Program-made: the position numbers and the translations under genes | Source: a virus | Strand: one strand, 5' to 3' | Virus record (IMG/VR): IMGVR_UViG_3300033049_000020 | Span: 88,465 to 152,464 of that record | Length of the DNA stretch: 64,000 nt | The notes under the pieces: model-generated | Told to the model about the DNA's origin: nothing | The model's database searches: none | The model's input: only the letters and a program-made list of their open reading frames with translations | Shown: piece after piece, positions 44,301 to 50,755 of the stretch | Numbering within the stretch: position 1 is the first letter of the stretch | How the letters are laid out: every line of letters begins with the position of its first letter

Positions 44301-44837
44301 AATAGGACTTGGAGTATATCTAAGTCCACCACAACACACGATAGGCTTAAGAAAGACCCTATGGAATGGTATTATTACCATACCTTATATGCTGAATCAC
44401 GTAAATCTTGGTTGGAGATACCGTTTGTTGAGATAGCTAAGAAGTTGAAAGGTAGACCTGATTGGATTGTGGGTGATTTTGGTTGCGGTGAGAACCTATT
44501 GGCTAAGGAAGTCGATAATAAGGTTCATGGATTTGACCATGTGGCTATCAATGACTCGGTAGTATCGTGTGACATAACCAACGTACCACTAGAGGATGGG
44601 GTATTAGACGTTGCGGTGTTCTCATTATCCTTGATGGGTACTAACTACAAGGGATACTTCCAAGAAGCGTATAGAACGCTTAAATCCTATGGTAATATAT
44701 TCGTATGTGAGCCAGCAGCCAAATGGGAAGGAAGAGAAGAACAACTTAAGGCTGAATTAGAAGTAGTCGGTTTCAAGTGTTTCGGAACCATAAGGAATAC
44801 TGACAAATTCATTTACGTTGATGGTGTTAAGTATTAG
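41316..44837 (+). CDS. zinc-repeat / SF2 helicase / RRP8-like methyltransferase fusion
   Basis: A 1173-residue three-part protein. Residues 1-330 hold repeats of YDYSKVxY plus zinc sites (CPEHGEFEQ...CxxC), DUF723-like. Residues 370-440 are an acidic, Thr-rich linker. Residues 520-900 are an SF2 helicase: Walker A GTGAGKTNAF near 545, DEVH near 638, MSATPV near 678 and QLKGRLQRTG near 878. Residues 1040-1173 match the RRP8 rRNA methyltransferase family: VGDFGCGENLLA, VHGFDHVAIND, CDITNVPLEDGVLDVAVFSL, SLMGTNYKGYFQEAYRTL. RRP8 makes m1A in large-subunit rRNA in eukaryotes. The phage target is unknown. Confidence 0.88.
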   Translation: MTDKTKEFIQKLKDSGYWNDEYDYSKVEYVNSKTKVIIIDKKFGTEHKIKPNNILSQGFKPSIRNAVDRNEYLVNQFREVHGEWYDYSKANYVGNGKVKTTIICPEHGEFEQSVAKHIFGQGCTKCGGNEKDITTERFLQKLKDSGYWNDEYDYSKVNYVNGNTKVIVIDIKLDTEHLITPTKLLVNNKCTIQNAVDQNEYLIKRFEEVHGGRYDYSKVEYVNSYDNVIIICPEHGEFEQTPTNHRRGAGCRECGGNKPLTTEGVIEQFKEVHGEGYDYSKVRYSGIDNKVIIICPEHGGFEQTPYDHRKGAGCSICNRGWNRGHLIRFFSDMEKGRDILLMDSMELMRLIEQGKLPREVQELVFEMDDTGDNTLRDLKDRVLGEDGTEEPTTQSGETDTTTDTEEGVETPQRTQTEDEEVGEEPEPTLPTMGGIDDLLVLDNEMVVTCDDETVEFFISHRLNKYWNGVINGERDVNELIGSEGGVNFQTTKQRFLEEYQEVMDYQVPEGYNFRDKNGKLLQPFMMQKLTVLRVKNYRRYGNWSGTGAGKTNAFIITSREIDSRLTLVVGLNATINQLGEDILSVFPDSVIHTRYSKGTTYDRSKHNYLLLNYEKFQQDYSEGLFQDLNDNNQIDFVVIDEVHNVKQRTTDDESIRRGTLMRLVGRAEETNPNLHLLAMSATPVINNLTEAKSLLHMTTGEEYNDIHNRSTISNAIRVFSHLTRNGIRYRPNYDIKVNELSGENTPHLRIDGMHLIDRLVTLSNTDYVGVERTLLDDKLNAVFNDIDKGTIMYSYYTDDGIIPRLIADHIKRLGFSYGLYTGEVGTSERVSTLNDFIDGKIDVLITSGPISTGVDGLQKVSNKIIITTLPWTDANYVQLKGRLQRTGSIFKEVDIIIPQIHIEYDGEPWSLDSQRLAILRNKRTIADAAVDGVLPSQSMVTMKGLHTEAFKSLAVIKERLELDGARLSQRNKLTFPLRPEVVETMGRKLGDFSEMNRTWSISKSTTTHDRLKKDPMEWYYYHTLYAESRKSWLEIPFVEIAKKLKGRPDWIVGDFGCGENLLAKEVDNKVHGFDHVAINDSVVSCDITNVPLEDGVLDVAVFSLSLMGTNYKGYFQEAYRTLKSYGNIFVCEPAAKWEGREEQLKAELEVVGFKCFGTIRNTDKFIYVDGVKY
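41341..41389 (+). repeat. 49-bp direct repeat, copy 1
   Basis: The DNA is identical to 41731-41779, within the zinc-repeat part of the helicase gene. This indicates a recent internal duplication or gene conversion. Confidence 0.85.
41731..41779 (+). repeat. 49-bp direct repeat, copy 2
   Basis: Identical to 41341-41389; the surrounding repeat units have diverged much more. Confidence 0.85.
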
Positions 44838-45477
44838 AAGCTATGTACTTTGGGGACTTCCACAAGAAGTGATTGCTAGAACGCTATTCCCAATGGGTGA
44901 TTACTTGAAGGCTGATATTAGAAAGATGGCAGAAGATAGAGGATATAAGGCTATTGCTACTAAGTCAGAAAGTTATGAAGTTTGCTTCATTCCAGATAAT
45001 AATTATCGAGGATTCTTATCTCGAAAGAGAGAAATCAAAGGTGGTAACTTCTTGGACATGGATGGTAATGTAATGGGAACTCATGATGGGTATCCATTCT
45101 TCACCATTGGACAAAGAAGAGGATTGGGGATTGAAGGTGGCGCTGACCCGTATTTTGTTTGCGCCATTAATCCTAAGACTGGTGACGTGGTTTTAGGTAG
45201 AGAAAAGGACTTGATGCGTAAGAGTATGTTGGTGACTGATATCAACACTGTTAAGTACCCAATCGAAATGTTGGATGGTATGGAAGTACTTGCCAACGTG
45301 AGATATAGAGGCGCTAAAGTGACTGGTAAGTTGACCGATATGGGAGATGGTATATTCAGAGTAGACTTCAATCACCAAGTTAAGTCTATAACTGCTGGTC
45401 AATCCACTGTGTTCTACGATGTTAAGTATACTGACGATGTAATCGGTGGTGGACATATACATAGTGTATTAGAATAG
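44818..45477 (+). CDS. C-terminal MnmA fragment (second mnmA)
   Basis: From SYVLWGLPQEVIARTLFPMG to the end it parallels residues 160-373 of the full MnmA at 38742 and keeps the second catalytic Cys (ESYEVCF). It lacks the PP-loop and the first Cys. It starts at a TTG overlapping the helicase stop. Divergence from the full copy is substantial, so it is not a recent duplicate. It may be a decayed gene truncated by insertion of the helicase gene, or a tRNA-binding fragment. Confidence 0.7.
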   Translation: MMVLSIRSYVLWGLPQEVIARTLFPMGDYLKADIRKMAEDRGYKAIATKSESYEVCFIPDNNYRGFLSRKREIKGGNFLDMDGNVMGTHDGYPFFTIGQRRGLGIEGGADPYFVCAINPKTGDVVLGREKDLMRKSMLVTDINTVKYPIEMLDGMEVLANVRYRGAKVTGKLTDMGDGIFRVDFNHQVKSITAGQSTVFYDVKYTDDVIGGGHIHSVLE

Positions 45478-45483
45478 TATTTA

Positions 45484-45528
45484 CATTAAGTGTCGTAAAG
45501 GTTATATTTACCTTTATGACACTTAATG
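45484..45528 (+). promoter_or_regulatory. 19-bp inverted repeat over a start codon
   Basis: The arms 45484-45502 and 45510-45528 match at 18 of 19 positions, with a TATATTT loop. The right arm contains the ATG at 45516. It could be an operator, a translational hairpin or an ATATTTA-type promoter inside a repressor site. Confidence 0.75.
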
Positions 45529-46169
45529 AATTCGCATCTGAGGCATACTGTCCTCACGATACATATGAACATTTTTTCGATTCTTTAGATTCTGGCCAAA
45601 ATACACATTTAGTTGGTTGCAGACAAAGCGGTAAATCTACCGCTTTGGCCGTTTATATGGCATATCACTTAATCACCAATACTCAAGAGAATGCTAAAAC
45701 AATTATGTTCAGCACGTTCAACTCTTCTGGTGGTAAAATACTATTAGATTTGGTTAGGACATTCGTTAAAGAGTATAATTTAAGGCATGGTGGAATGCCG
45801 TGGGATAAAGACGAAAAATTACGAGTAGTAATGGCTAATGGAAATAAAGTAGAGTATTTCGATAGCAAACGACTACAGGAATTTAGAGGTAAAAATAATG
45901 TAAGAGCGATATTATTAGACGAGTTCGGAACTATGTGGGATGCGCTTACCATATATGGCACTTTAAGATACAACGCTGAGATACTTGATGCCCAATTAGT
46001 TATCGTAGGTAAAAGACCTAAAGTGGTTCCAGACTCGACATTCAATTTTTATTCAATTCAATGGTTTGAATGTGGACTAACAAAAACGAATCTAAAGGGG
46101 GTGCCTATGATGTTTCCAGATACGGTTTTCCACTCAACATATGAAAGAATGACACCTTATTTGGGATAA
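45516..46169 (+). CDS. terminase-large-subunit-like ATPase domain
   Basis: The 217-residue protein has VGCRQSGKSTALAVYMAYHL near residue 33 (Walker A with the CRQ.GKS form of phage terminases). FSTFNSSGGKILLDL and RAILLDEFGTM (Walker B with Glu) follow. It corresponds to the ATPase part of a terminase large subunit but stops before any nuclease domain. Either it is a split or truncated terminase, or a related ATPase with another role. Its start is embedded in an inverted repeat. Confidence 0.65.
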   Translation: MTLNEFASEAYCPHDTYEHFFDSLDSGQNTHLVGCRQSGKSTALAVYMAYHLITNTQENAKTIMFSTFNSSGGKILLDLVRTFVKEYNLRHGGMPWDKDEKLRVVMANGNKVEYFDSKRLQEFRGKNNVRAILLDEFGTMWDALTIYGTLRYNAEILDAQLVIVGKRPKVVPDSTFNFYSIQWFECGLTKTNLKGVPMMFPDTVFHSTYERMTPYLG

Positions 46170-46172
46170 GGG

Positions 46173-46203
46173 TTGTTTTTATAAATAAAAAGTAGTATCT
46201 TTG
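46173..46203 (+). promoter_or_regulatory. Bacteroidota-type promoter, leaderless gene
   Basis: TTG and TATCTTTG with 4 nt to the ATG at 46208. Confidence 0.7.
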
Positions 46204-46207
46204 CAGC

Positions 46208-46576
46208 ATGAAAAATATTGTAATAGTAGACATAGACACTGAAAGAACTGATGCCGTTATCGTAGGTAAGCCTGCCGATATTCCTGAACCAACTTCTCTT
46301 GAAGAAGCTAAGGTGATGGTAGATTTAGACATTAAGACGATTACGGAGGCTTTAGTAACCTTAGTAGCGGCATCACACATCAACAACTTCTCCGATAAGG
46401 ACGGGTTGATTAAGGGTATTAACAACAGACTATTGGAAGGTGTGAAACAATACACTGACATGGTTAATGCGGAACCAATTTCGCAAGTAGCCGATATAGT
46501 TGCTAACGAACCAGTAACGGAGGATGCGACAGACGAAGACGTAACCGATATAACGAACGAAGAGGCAAAAGACTAA
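46208..46576 (+). CDS. acidic hypothetical protein
   Basis: A 122-residue protein with a strongly acidic C-terminal third (EPVTEDATDEDVTDITNEEA), unrecognised. Leaderless by promoter spacing. Confidence 0.75.
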   Translation: MKNIVIVDIDTERTDAVIVGKPADIPEPTSLEEAKVMVDLDIKTITEALVTLVAASHINNFSDKDGLIKGINNRLLEGVKQYTDMVNAEPISQVADIVANEPVTEDATDEDVTDITNEEAKD

Positions 46577-46654
46577 TGAAATTAGTAATCAATATCTTTT
46601 ATTGAACATCTATTTCATTTTTACTGCATTAAGTATGTTTTAAGATGAGAAATA

Positions 46655-47284
46655 GTGACTAAGAAAAAAGAAAAGATATTATTTGCGAAAAGCGCTCTAC
46701 TAAACAAAGCAGGGTATAACAGTACTGCTGCTATTAGCGCCACTGTTATTAACGACTACGGAGACAACCCTAGTATAGAGTTACAATTGACTGATTGTTA
46801 TAAAGCAATCACTTTTGATTTTTCATTATATGAAGAAATTGACAGAGATAACACACTATACAAGTTGGACACATTATTGGACGTATTAGTGGATTTCAGA
46901 CATGCAGTTTCTGATGCGTGTGACAAAGCCAAAATAGTCCAAATAAAAAGGGAGAAAGCCAGTCGAAAAGCCAAAAAAAACGGAAAAGACGTGAACGAAA
47001 GCCAAACGTGTGAACTATGTGAACGTGAACGCACAACAACGTTCCATCACTTAGTACCTAAGAAAAGTCACAAGCGTTCAAGAGTAACCAAACTACACAC
47101 CAAGGAATACATGAATGCTATTGGTGTTGACCTATGCAAAAGTTGTCATAAGACTGTTCACAAATTTTTTACTCATATGGAATTAGCATTAGAATACTAC
47201 ACCTTAGACTTGCTCAAAGGTAATGAGAAATTAATGAAATTCGTTATATGGCTTAAAAAACAGAAGAAAGACGTTAAGGTATAA
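46655..47284 (+). CDS. protein with C-terminal HNH domain (GTG start)
   Basis: The 209-residue protein has an unrecognised N-terminal 100 residues and a basic linker. The HNH domain has CELCERERTTTFHHLVPKKS and GVDLCKSCHKTVHKFF. Its last 46 residues recur, mutated, at 47954-48094. That duplication indicates that the HNH element at 47356 inserted in this gene and supplied a replacement 3' end. Confidence 0.8.
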   Translation: MTKKKEKILFAKSALLNKAGYNSTAAISATVINDYGDNPSIELQLTDCYKAITFDFSLYEEIDRDNTLYKLDTLLDVLVDFRHAVSDACDKAKIVQIKREKASRKAKKNGKDVNESQTCELCERERTTTFHHLVPKKSHKRSRVTKLHTKEYMNAIGVDLCKSCHKTVHKFFTHMELALEYYTLDLLKGNEKLMKFVIWLKKQKKDVKV

Positions 47285-47355
47285 CTTTATGTCACAATAA
47301 TATAAAGTTTTTACTACTTTCACATTTTAGTTCATAGTTATATCTAAACGGGATT

Positions 47356-47952
47356 ATGAAAGAATGTGTTAAATGTGATGAGATAAAATTGGATGATGAG
47401 TTTTACTTGAGGGGTTCCCCTAAAAAGTTGACTAAATATTGTAAAGACTGTATAAAGAAATCTGATAAGGAGCGAAGAATTAGGCGACTCATGAAGTCAG
47501 ACCCAAATAAGGCTAACCGAATACTAACTCTCCATAAGGAGAAAGAAGTTAGAGATAAAACTAAACGAGATGGGTGTTCTTGGTGTTACAAATGTAAAGA
47601 ACATGTCCCAAATGAAGGCTTCTCAGAGTATAATTTGGGAAATCATGGTTCGTGTAGGAATTGTTCCAATATGGATTCGATACAAAGAACTAGAAAATTA
47701 AAATTAGAGGGTATTGAATATTTAGGTGGTTGTTGTAGTATTTGTGAGTTTATAGGTCACTACTCAGCATTTGATTTTCACCATAAAGATTCATCAACTA
47801 AAGAGTTTGATTGGAGAATAGGTAGGAAGATGACATTTGAAAAAATTAAAAAAGAGTTGGATAAATGTGAACTACTTTGTGGTAACTGCCACTCAATGGT
47901 ACATAGTAAATTAAATAATAATGGTACATTAAATAATATGTACATCATCTAA
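47356..47952 (+). CDS. HNH homing endonuclease
   Basis: The 198-residue protein has an N-terminal zinc finger (CVKCDE...CKDC), a second knuckle (CYKCKE...CRNC) and a C-terminal HNH with DFHHKDSSTKEFDW and CELLCGNCHSMVHS. It lies between a gene and a displaced copy of that gene's 3' end. Confidence 0.9.
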   Translation: MKECVKCDEIKLDDEFYLRGSPKKLTKYCKDCIKKSDKERRIRRLMKSDPNKANRILTLHKEKEVRDKTKRDGCSWCYKCKEHVPNEGFSEYNLGNHGSCRNCSNMDSIQRTRKLKLEGIEYLGGCCSICEFIGHYSAFDFHHKDSSTKEFDWRIGRKMTFEKIKKELDKCELLCGNCHSMVHSKLNNNGTLNNMYII

Positions 47953-47953
47953 T

Positions 47954-48094
47954 TGTCATAAGGCTATTCATAAAATGTATGACCACATGACTCTAGCATT
48001 AGAGTATTATACCTTAGAACTACTTAAAGGTAGTGAAAAACTAATGAAGTTCGTAACTTGGGTTAAGAAACAAACTAAAAAAGCAAAGATATGA
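47954..48094 (+). pseudogene. displaced 3' end of the HNH-domain gene at 46655
   Basis: The frame encodes CHKAIHKMYDHMTLALEYY... with 46 codons and a stop. It aligns without gaps to the C-terminus of the protein at 46655 but starts in the middle of the HNH motif. It has no start codon. Confidence 0.8.
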
Positions 48095-48663
48095 AATTAA
48101 CTGACGCATTCAATGAAGTTGTGAATAACCCACTTAATGAGGCAAAACGAGATTACGGTTGTGTAATGTTATATTTTCCAGTATCAGACGAGTTCTGGGA
48201 TAAAATTCAAGGGAGAATTGATGATGAAGACATATCATCGGATAAGGATGAAGACGGTAAAGAGAAGAATGGTAGACAACCTGCTAATGAAGCTCATGTT
48301 ACCCTACTATATGGTATCCATGCTGACGTTACAGATGAAGACGTTGAGGCTATCATCAACCAAATTGGTAAAATGGACTTAACATTACGCAAGATTTCAA
48401 TGTTCGAGAACGATGAGTTCGATGTGTTGAAATTTGATGTAGAAGGAGATGGTTTATTCGAATACAATAAGAAATTCCGTGAATTACCACATACGACCAA
48501 CTTTCCAGACTACCATCCACACCTTACAATCGCATATATGAATAAGGGTACAATTACTGATGAGATACAGAAAGATTTGTCTAAGGACGAGACCTTGACG
48601 GTTCAAGCCAACAAGGTAGTATACTCAAAACCAGATGGTTCCAAGAAAAATTATGAGCTTTAA
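48091..48663 (+). CDS. 2H phosphoesterase family protein
   Basis: The 190-residue protein has the two signature motifs HVTLLYG (near residue 69) and HLTIAYM (near 145) in the expected spacing. 2H enzymes hydrolyse 2'-5' or 2',3'-cyclic phosphodiester bonds. Members include LigT-type RNA enzymes and the phage anti-CBASS protein Acb1. The sequence alone does not tell which. The gene overlaps the pseudogene upstream and the next gene. Confidence 0.8.
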   Translation: MKLTDAFNEVVNNPLNEAKRDYGCVMLYFPVSDEFWDKIQGRIDDEDISSDKDEDGKEKNGRQPANEAHVTLLYGIHADVTDEDVEAIINQIGKMDLTLRKISMFENDEFDVLKFDVEGDGLFEYNKKFRELPHTTNFPDYHPHLTIAYMNKGTITDEIQKDLSKDETLTVQANKVVYSKPDGSKKNYEL

Positions 48664-48916
48664 GATAGGTGACTTCATTAAATGGAAAGGTAGGGAAGTA
48701 GACTTACCATGGGTATACCTTATCCATTACATTATAGATGATGAGATATATAGTAGTCGTTTTGAAGAATATTCGGATGACCCACCAGCACCTAGAGAAT
48801 TAAAAGTATATTTCGGTAGGGGTGATACCTTATGGTACTGTTCTGAACCATCAGCGTGGCAACTGAATTGGAGGCTACCAATCGATGTGGTAGAGGATAA
48901 ATACGAACTTCTTTAA
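48653..48916 (+). CDS. hypothetical protein
   Basis: An 87-residue protein beginning MSFKIGDFIKWKG, with a beta-type, Trp-rich sequence, unknown. The ATG at 48653 gives an 11-nt overlap with the 2H gene. Confidence 0.7.
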   Translation: MSFKIGDFIKWKGREVDLPWVYLIHYIIDDEIYSSRFEEYSDDPPAPRELKVYFGRGDTLWYCSEPSAWQLNWRLPIDVVEDKYELL

Positions 48917-48933
48917 ATTAATTTACTTAGGGG

Positions 48934-48964
48934 TTGAAACTCTCATTTATATTCGGTATCTTTG
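48934..48964 (+). promoter_or_regulatory. Bacteroidota-type promoter, leaderless gene
   Basis: TTG and TATCTTTG; 4 nt to the ATG at 48969. Confidence 0.75.
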
Positions 48965-48968
48965 CTGT

Positions 48969-49349
48969 ATGAGACTAATATCAACACACGTTGTAAAGAC
49001 CTTAGACCTTGGAGTTCACGGAAATTTATTCGGTGGACGAATGTTAGCTTGGGCTGATGAAGCTGGGGGAGCATACGCATCAGAGGCTGCAAGGTCTACT
49101 ATGTTAGTAACCGTATCTTTAGGGTCGGTAGAGTTTAGAAAAGCGGTCAAATTAGGTCGAATAGTTAAAATATATGGAGATACCATTAAAATCGGTAACT
49201 CATCAATCACAATCAAATTAGAAGCTAGGTCGTTCAATACTTATACGGGTAAGGAGACCATTGTGTTTTCAACTGACGCTATATTCGTGAGGATTGATGA
49301 TGAAGGTTCCCCAATACCAATAGATAAAGTCAAAATTGAGAATGGATAA
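48969..49349 (+). CDS. hotdog-fold acyl-CoA thioesterase (YciA-like)
   Basis: The 126-residue protein has the hotdog pattern of acyl-CoA thioesterases: HGNLFGGRMLAWADEAGGAYA near residue 17 (N, GG, D/E), then VEFRKAVKLGRIVKIYG and an SITIKLEA strand. Such enzymes hydrolyse acyl-CoAs. In a phage this could alter lipid or CoA metabolism during infection. It is unusual in phage genomes and looks host-derived. Confidence 0.85.
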   Translation: MRLISTHVVKTLDLGVHGNLFGGRMLAWADEAGGAYASEAARSTMLVTVSLGSVEFRKAVKLGRIVKIYGDTIKIGNSSITIKLEARSFNTYTGKETIVFSTDAIFVRIDDEGSPIPIDKVKIENG

Positions 49350-49956
49350 AAAATATGAATCAAAAGAGATAGATGCGGTAGTAGAATTATTGTGCCGAAT
49401 GATAAATACCAAGGACTTTACCTATGGTCATATGATAGACCTAATGGAGGGAGTTCAATCTAATGGTCATTTTATGGGTGAAGAATATTGTGGTAATGAC
49501 CACGAATATTGGGGTGATTATGACGAAGGTGAAATCTTTGATAATTATATGGTCACCACTTATGAGCCTGACTTAAATATGGTAATGGCCAGATATGGAT
49601 TTGTTCCTACGATTAAGGGTTTAGAACTTGAGAACTTAATAGATGAAGAGAAACATGAGTTATTGGTTAGTATAGGTAAAAAGTTTGGGTCAATACAGCA
49701 ATTGGAAACCTTTATAGGTGAAGAATTGATGAGTGAGTTTAGAGGATTCGAATATAAGAAGACGGATATAGCTAATACTGATAAGAACTGTATATGTGAA
49801 AATATTATCGAAAACGAAAACTATGAAATTGAAGGTTGTTGTCGATATAATAACAAATCATTCCATAATCAGTGGATAGGAACGGGCAAAGACGGTGATT
49901 TTTTCCAGACAGTCTGTCCATGTGGAAAAGTTTCTAAACCTTTTTTAGGTGAATAG
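49342..49956 (+). CDS. hypothetical protein with C-terminal Cys cluster
   Basis: A 204-residue acidic protein. The last 50 residues contain CICE, GCCRY and TVCPCGKVS, a possible zinc site. The ATG at 49342 is chosen over a TTG 6 nt upstream. It overlaps the thioesterase by 8 nt. Confidence 0.72.
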   Translation: MDKKYESKEIDAVVELLCRMINTKDFTYGHMIDLMEGVQSNGHFMGEEYCGNDHEYWGDYDEGEIFDNYMVTTYEPDLNMVMARYGFVPTIKGLELENLIDEEKHELLVSIGKKFGSIQQLETFIGEELMSEFRGFEYKKTDIANTDKNCICENIIENENYEIEGCCRYNNKSFHNQWIGTGKDGDFFQTVCPCGKVSKPFLGE

Positions 49957-49957
49957 G

Positions 49958-49988
49958 TTGTAAGTCTCGAATAAATTTTGTATCTTTG
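49958..49988 (+). promoter_or_regulatory. Bacteroidota-type promoter, leaderless gene
   Basis: TTG and TATCTTTG; 4 nt to the ATG at 49993. Confidence 0.8.
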
Positions 49989-49992
49989 TAAC

Positions 49993-50385
49993 ATGCTATT
50001 AGAAACGATAAATACGGACATTAAAAATGCTATGAAAGCTAAAGAAGCTGACAAGCTTCTGACACTAAGATTCCTTAAAGGTCAAGTCCAAAGAAAATAC
50101 GACAATCCAACGGATGGTGATATAGTTAGCACAGTCAAGAAGTGTATTAACGATGTTAAAGATACTACCAATGACGCTGCTGAAATTGCTATTTTAGAAA
50201 TTTATCTACCAAAGCAATTATCTTCTGAAGACATGGGTGCATTAACATATATGTTCGTTAAGGAAAATACCCTTGAGGGTAGAGCTGGAATGGGGCAAAT
50301 TATGAAACACTTCAAGGAAAATTATGCTGGTCAATATGACGGTAAGGAATTATCTAATATTGCTAACAACGCATTAGGACTATAA
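49993..50385 (+). CDS. yqeY: GatB/YqeY domain protein
   Basis: The 130-residue protein has the YqeY layout: an N-terminal helical part (INTDIKNAMKAKEADKLLTLR), EIAILEIYLPKQLSSEDM and the C-terminal tRNA-binding part GRAGMGQIMKHFKENYAGQYDG. It is a stand-alone relative of the GatB tail seen in the protein at 25201. YqeY has no established activity; the fold binds tRNA. The upstream in-frame codons belong to the promoter. Confidence 0.87.
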   Translation: MLLETINTDIKNAMKAKEADKLLTLRFLKGQVQRKYDNPTDGDIVSTVKKCINDVKDTTNDAAEIAILEIYLPKQLSSEDMGALTYMFVKENTLEGRAGMGQIMKHFKENYAGQYDGKELSNIANNALGL

Positions 50386-50750
50386 TGACAATCACTATAG
50401 GTTACGTACTTCTGATAGGTTTTATTCACTGGATAAGTGACTTTATTTTTCAGACTGACGATATGGCTAATAATAAAGGTAAGTCGATTAAATGGCTTTC
50501 CTTTCATGTTTTCACCTATTCCTTATTGACAACAATGGGATGGGCGGCTTTTACACAAAATCCAGAGGACTTATTCATGGTTTTCTTGATAACATTTAGC
50601 ACTCATTGGGTGACGGACTTCTTCACCAGTAAGGCCACAGGATATTTCTACTTAAAACAAGAATGGAGAAATTTCTTTAATGTAGTGGGGCTAGACCAAT
50701 TAATACATTTAACAACACTAATGCTAACATACAACTATATACTAAACTAA
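50385..50750 (+). CDS. DUF3307-like membrane protein
   Basis: The 121-residue protein has HWISDFIFQTDDMANNK near residue 15, three to four hydrophobic helices and HWVTDFFTSK. This matches the small DUF3307 integral membrane family common in phages and bacteria. Role unknown. Coupled to YqeY. Confidence 0.75.
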   Translation: MTITIGYVLLIGFIHWISDFIFQTDDMANNKGKSIKWLSFHVFTYSLLTTMGWAAFTQNPEDLFMVFLITFSTHWVTDFFTSKATGYFYLKQEWRNFFNVVGLDQLIHLTTLMLTYNYILN

Positions 50751-50755
50751 GAAAT

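Noticed and set aside
26981-50385. ORF starts beginning MYLC or MYIC at 19695, 26981, 29110, 34017, 36391, 38219 and 49978
   Set aside because: These residues are translations of the -7 promoter box (TATCTTTG); the real starts lie 4-7 nt after the box.
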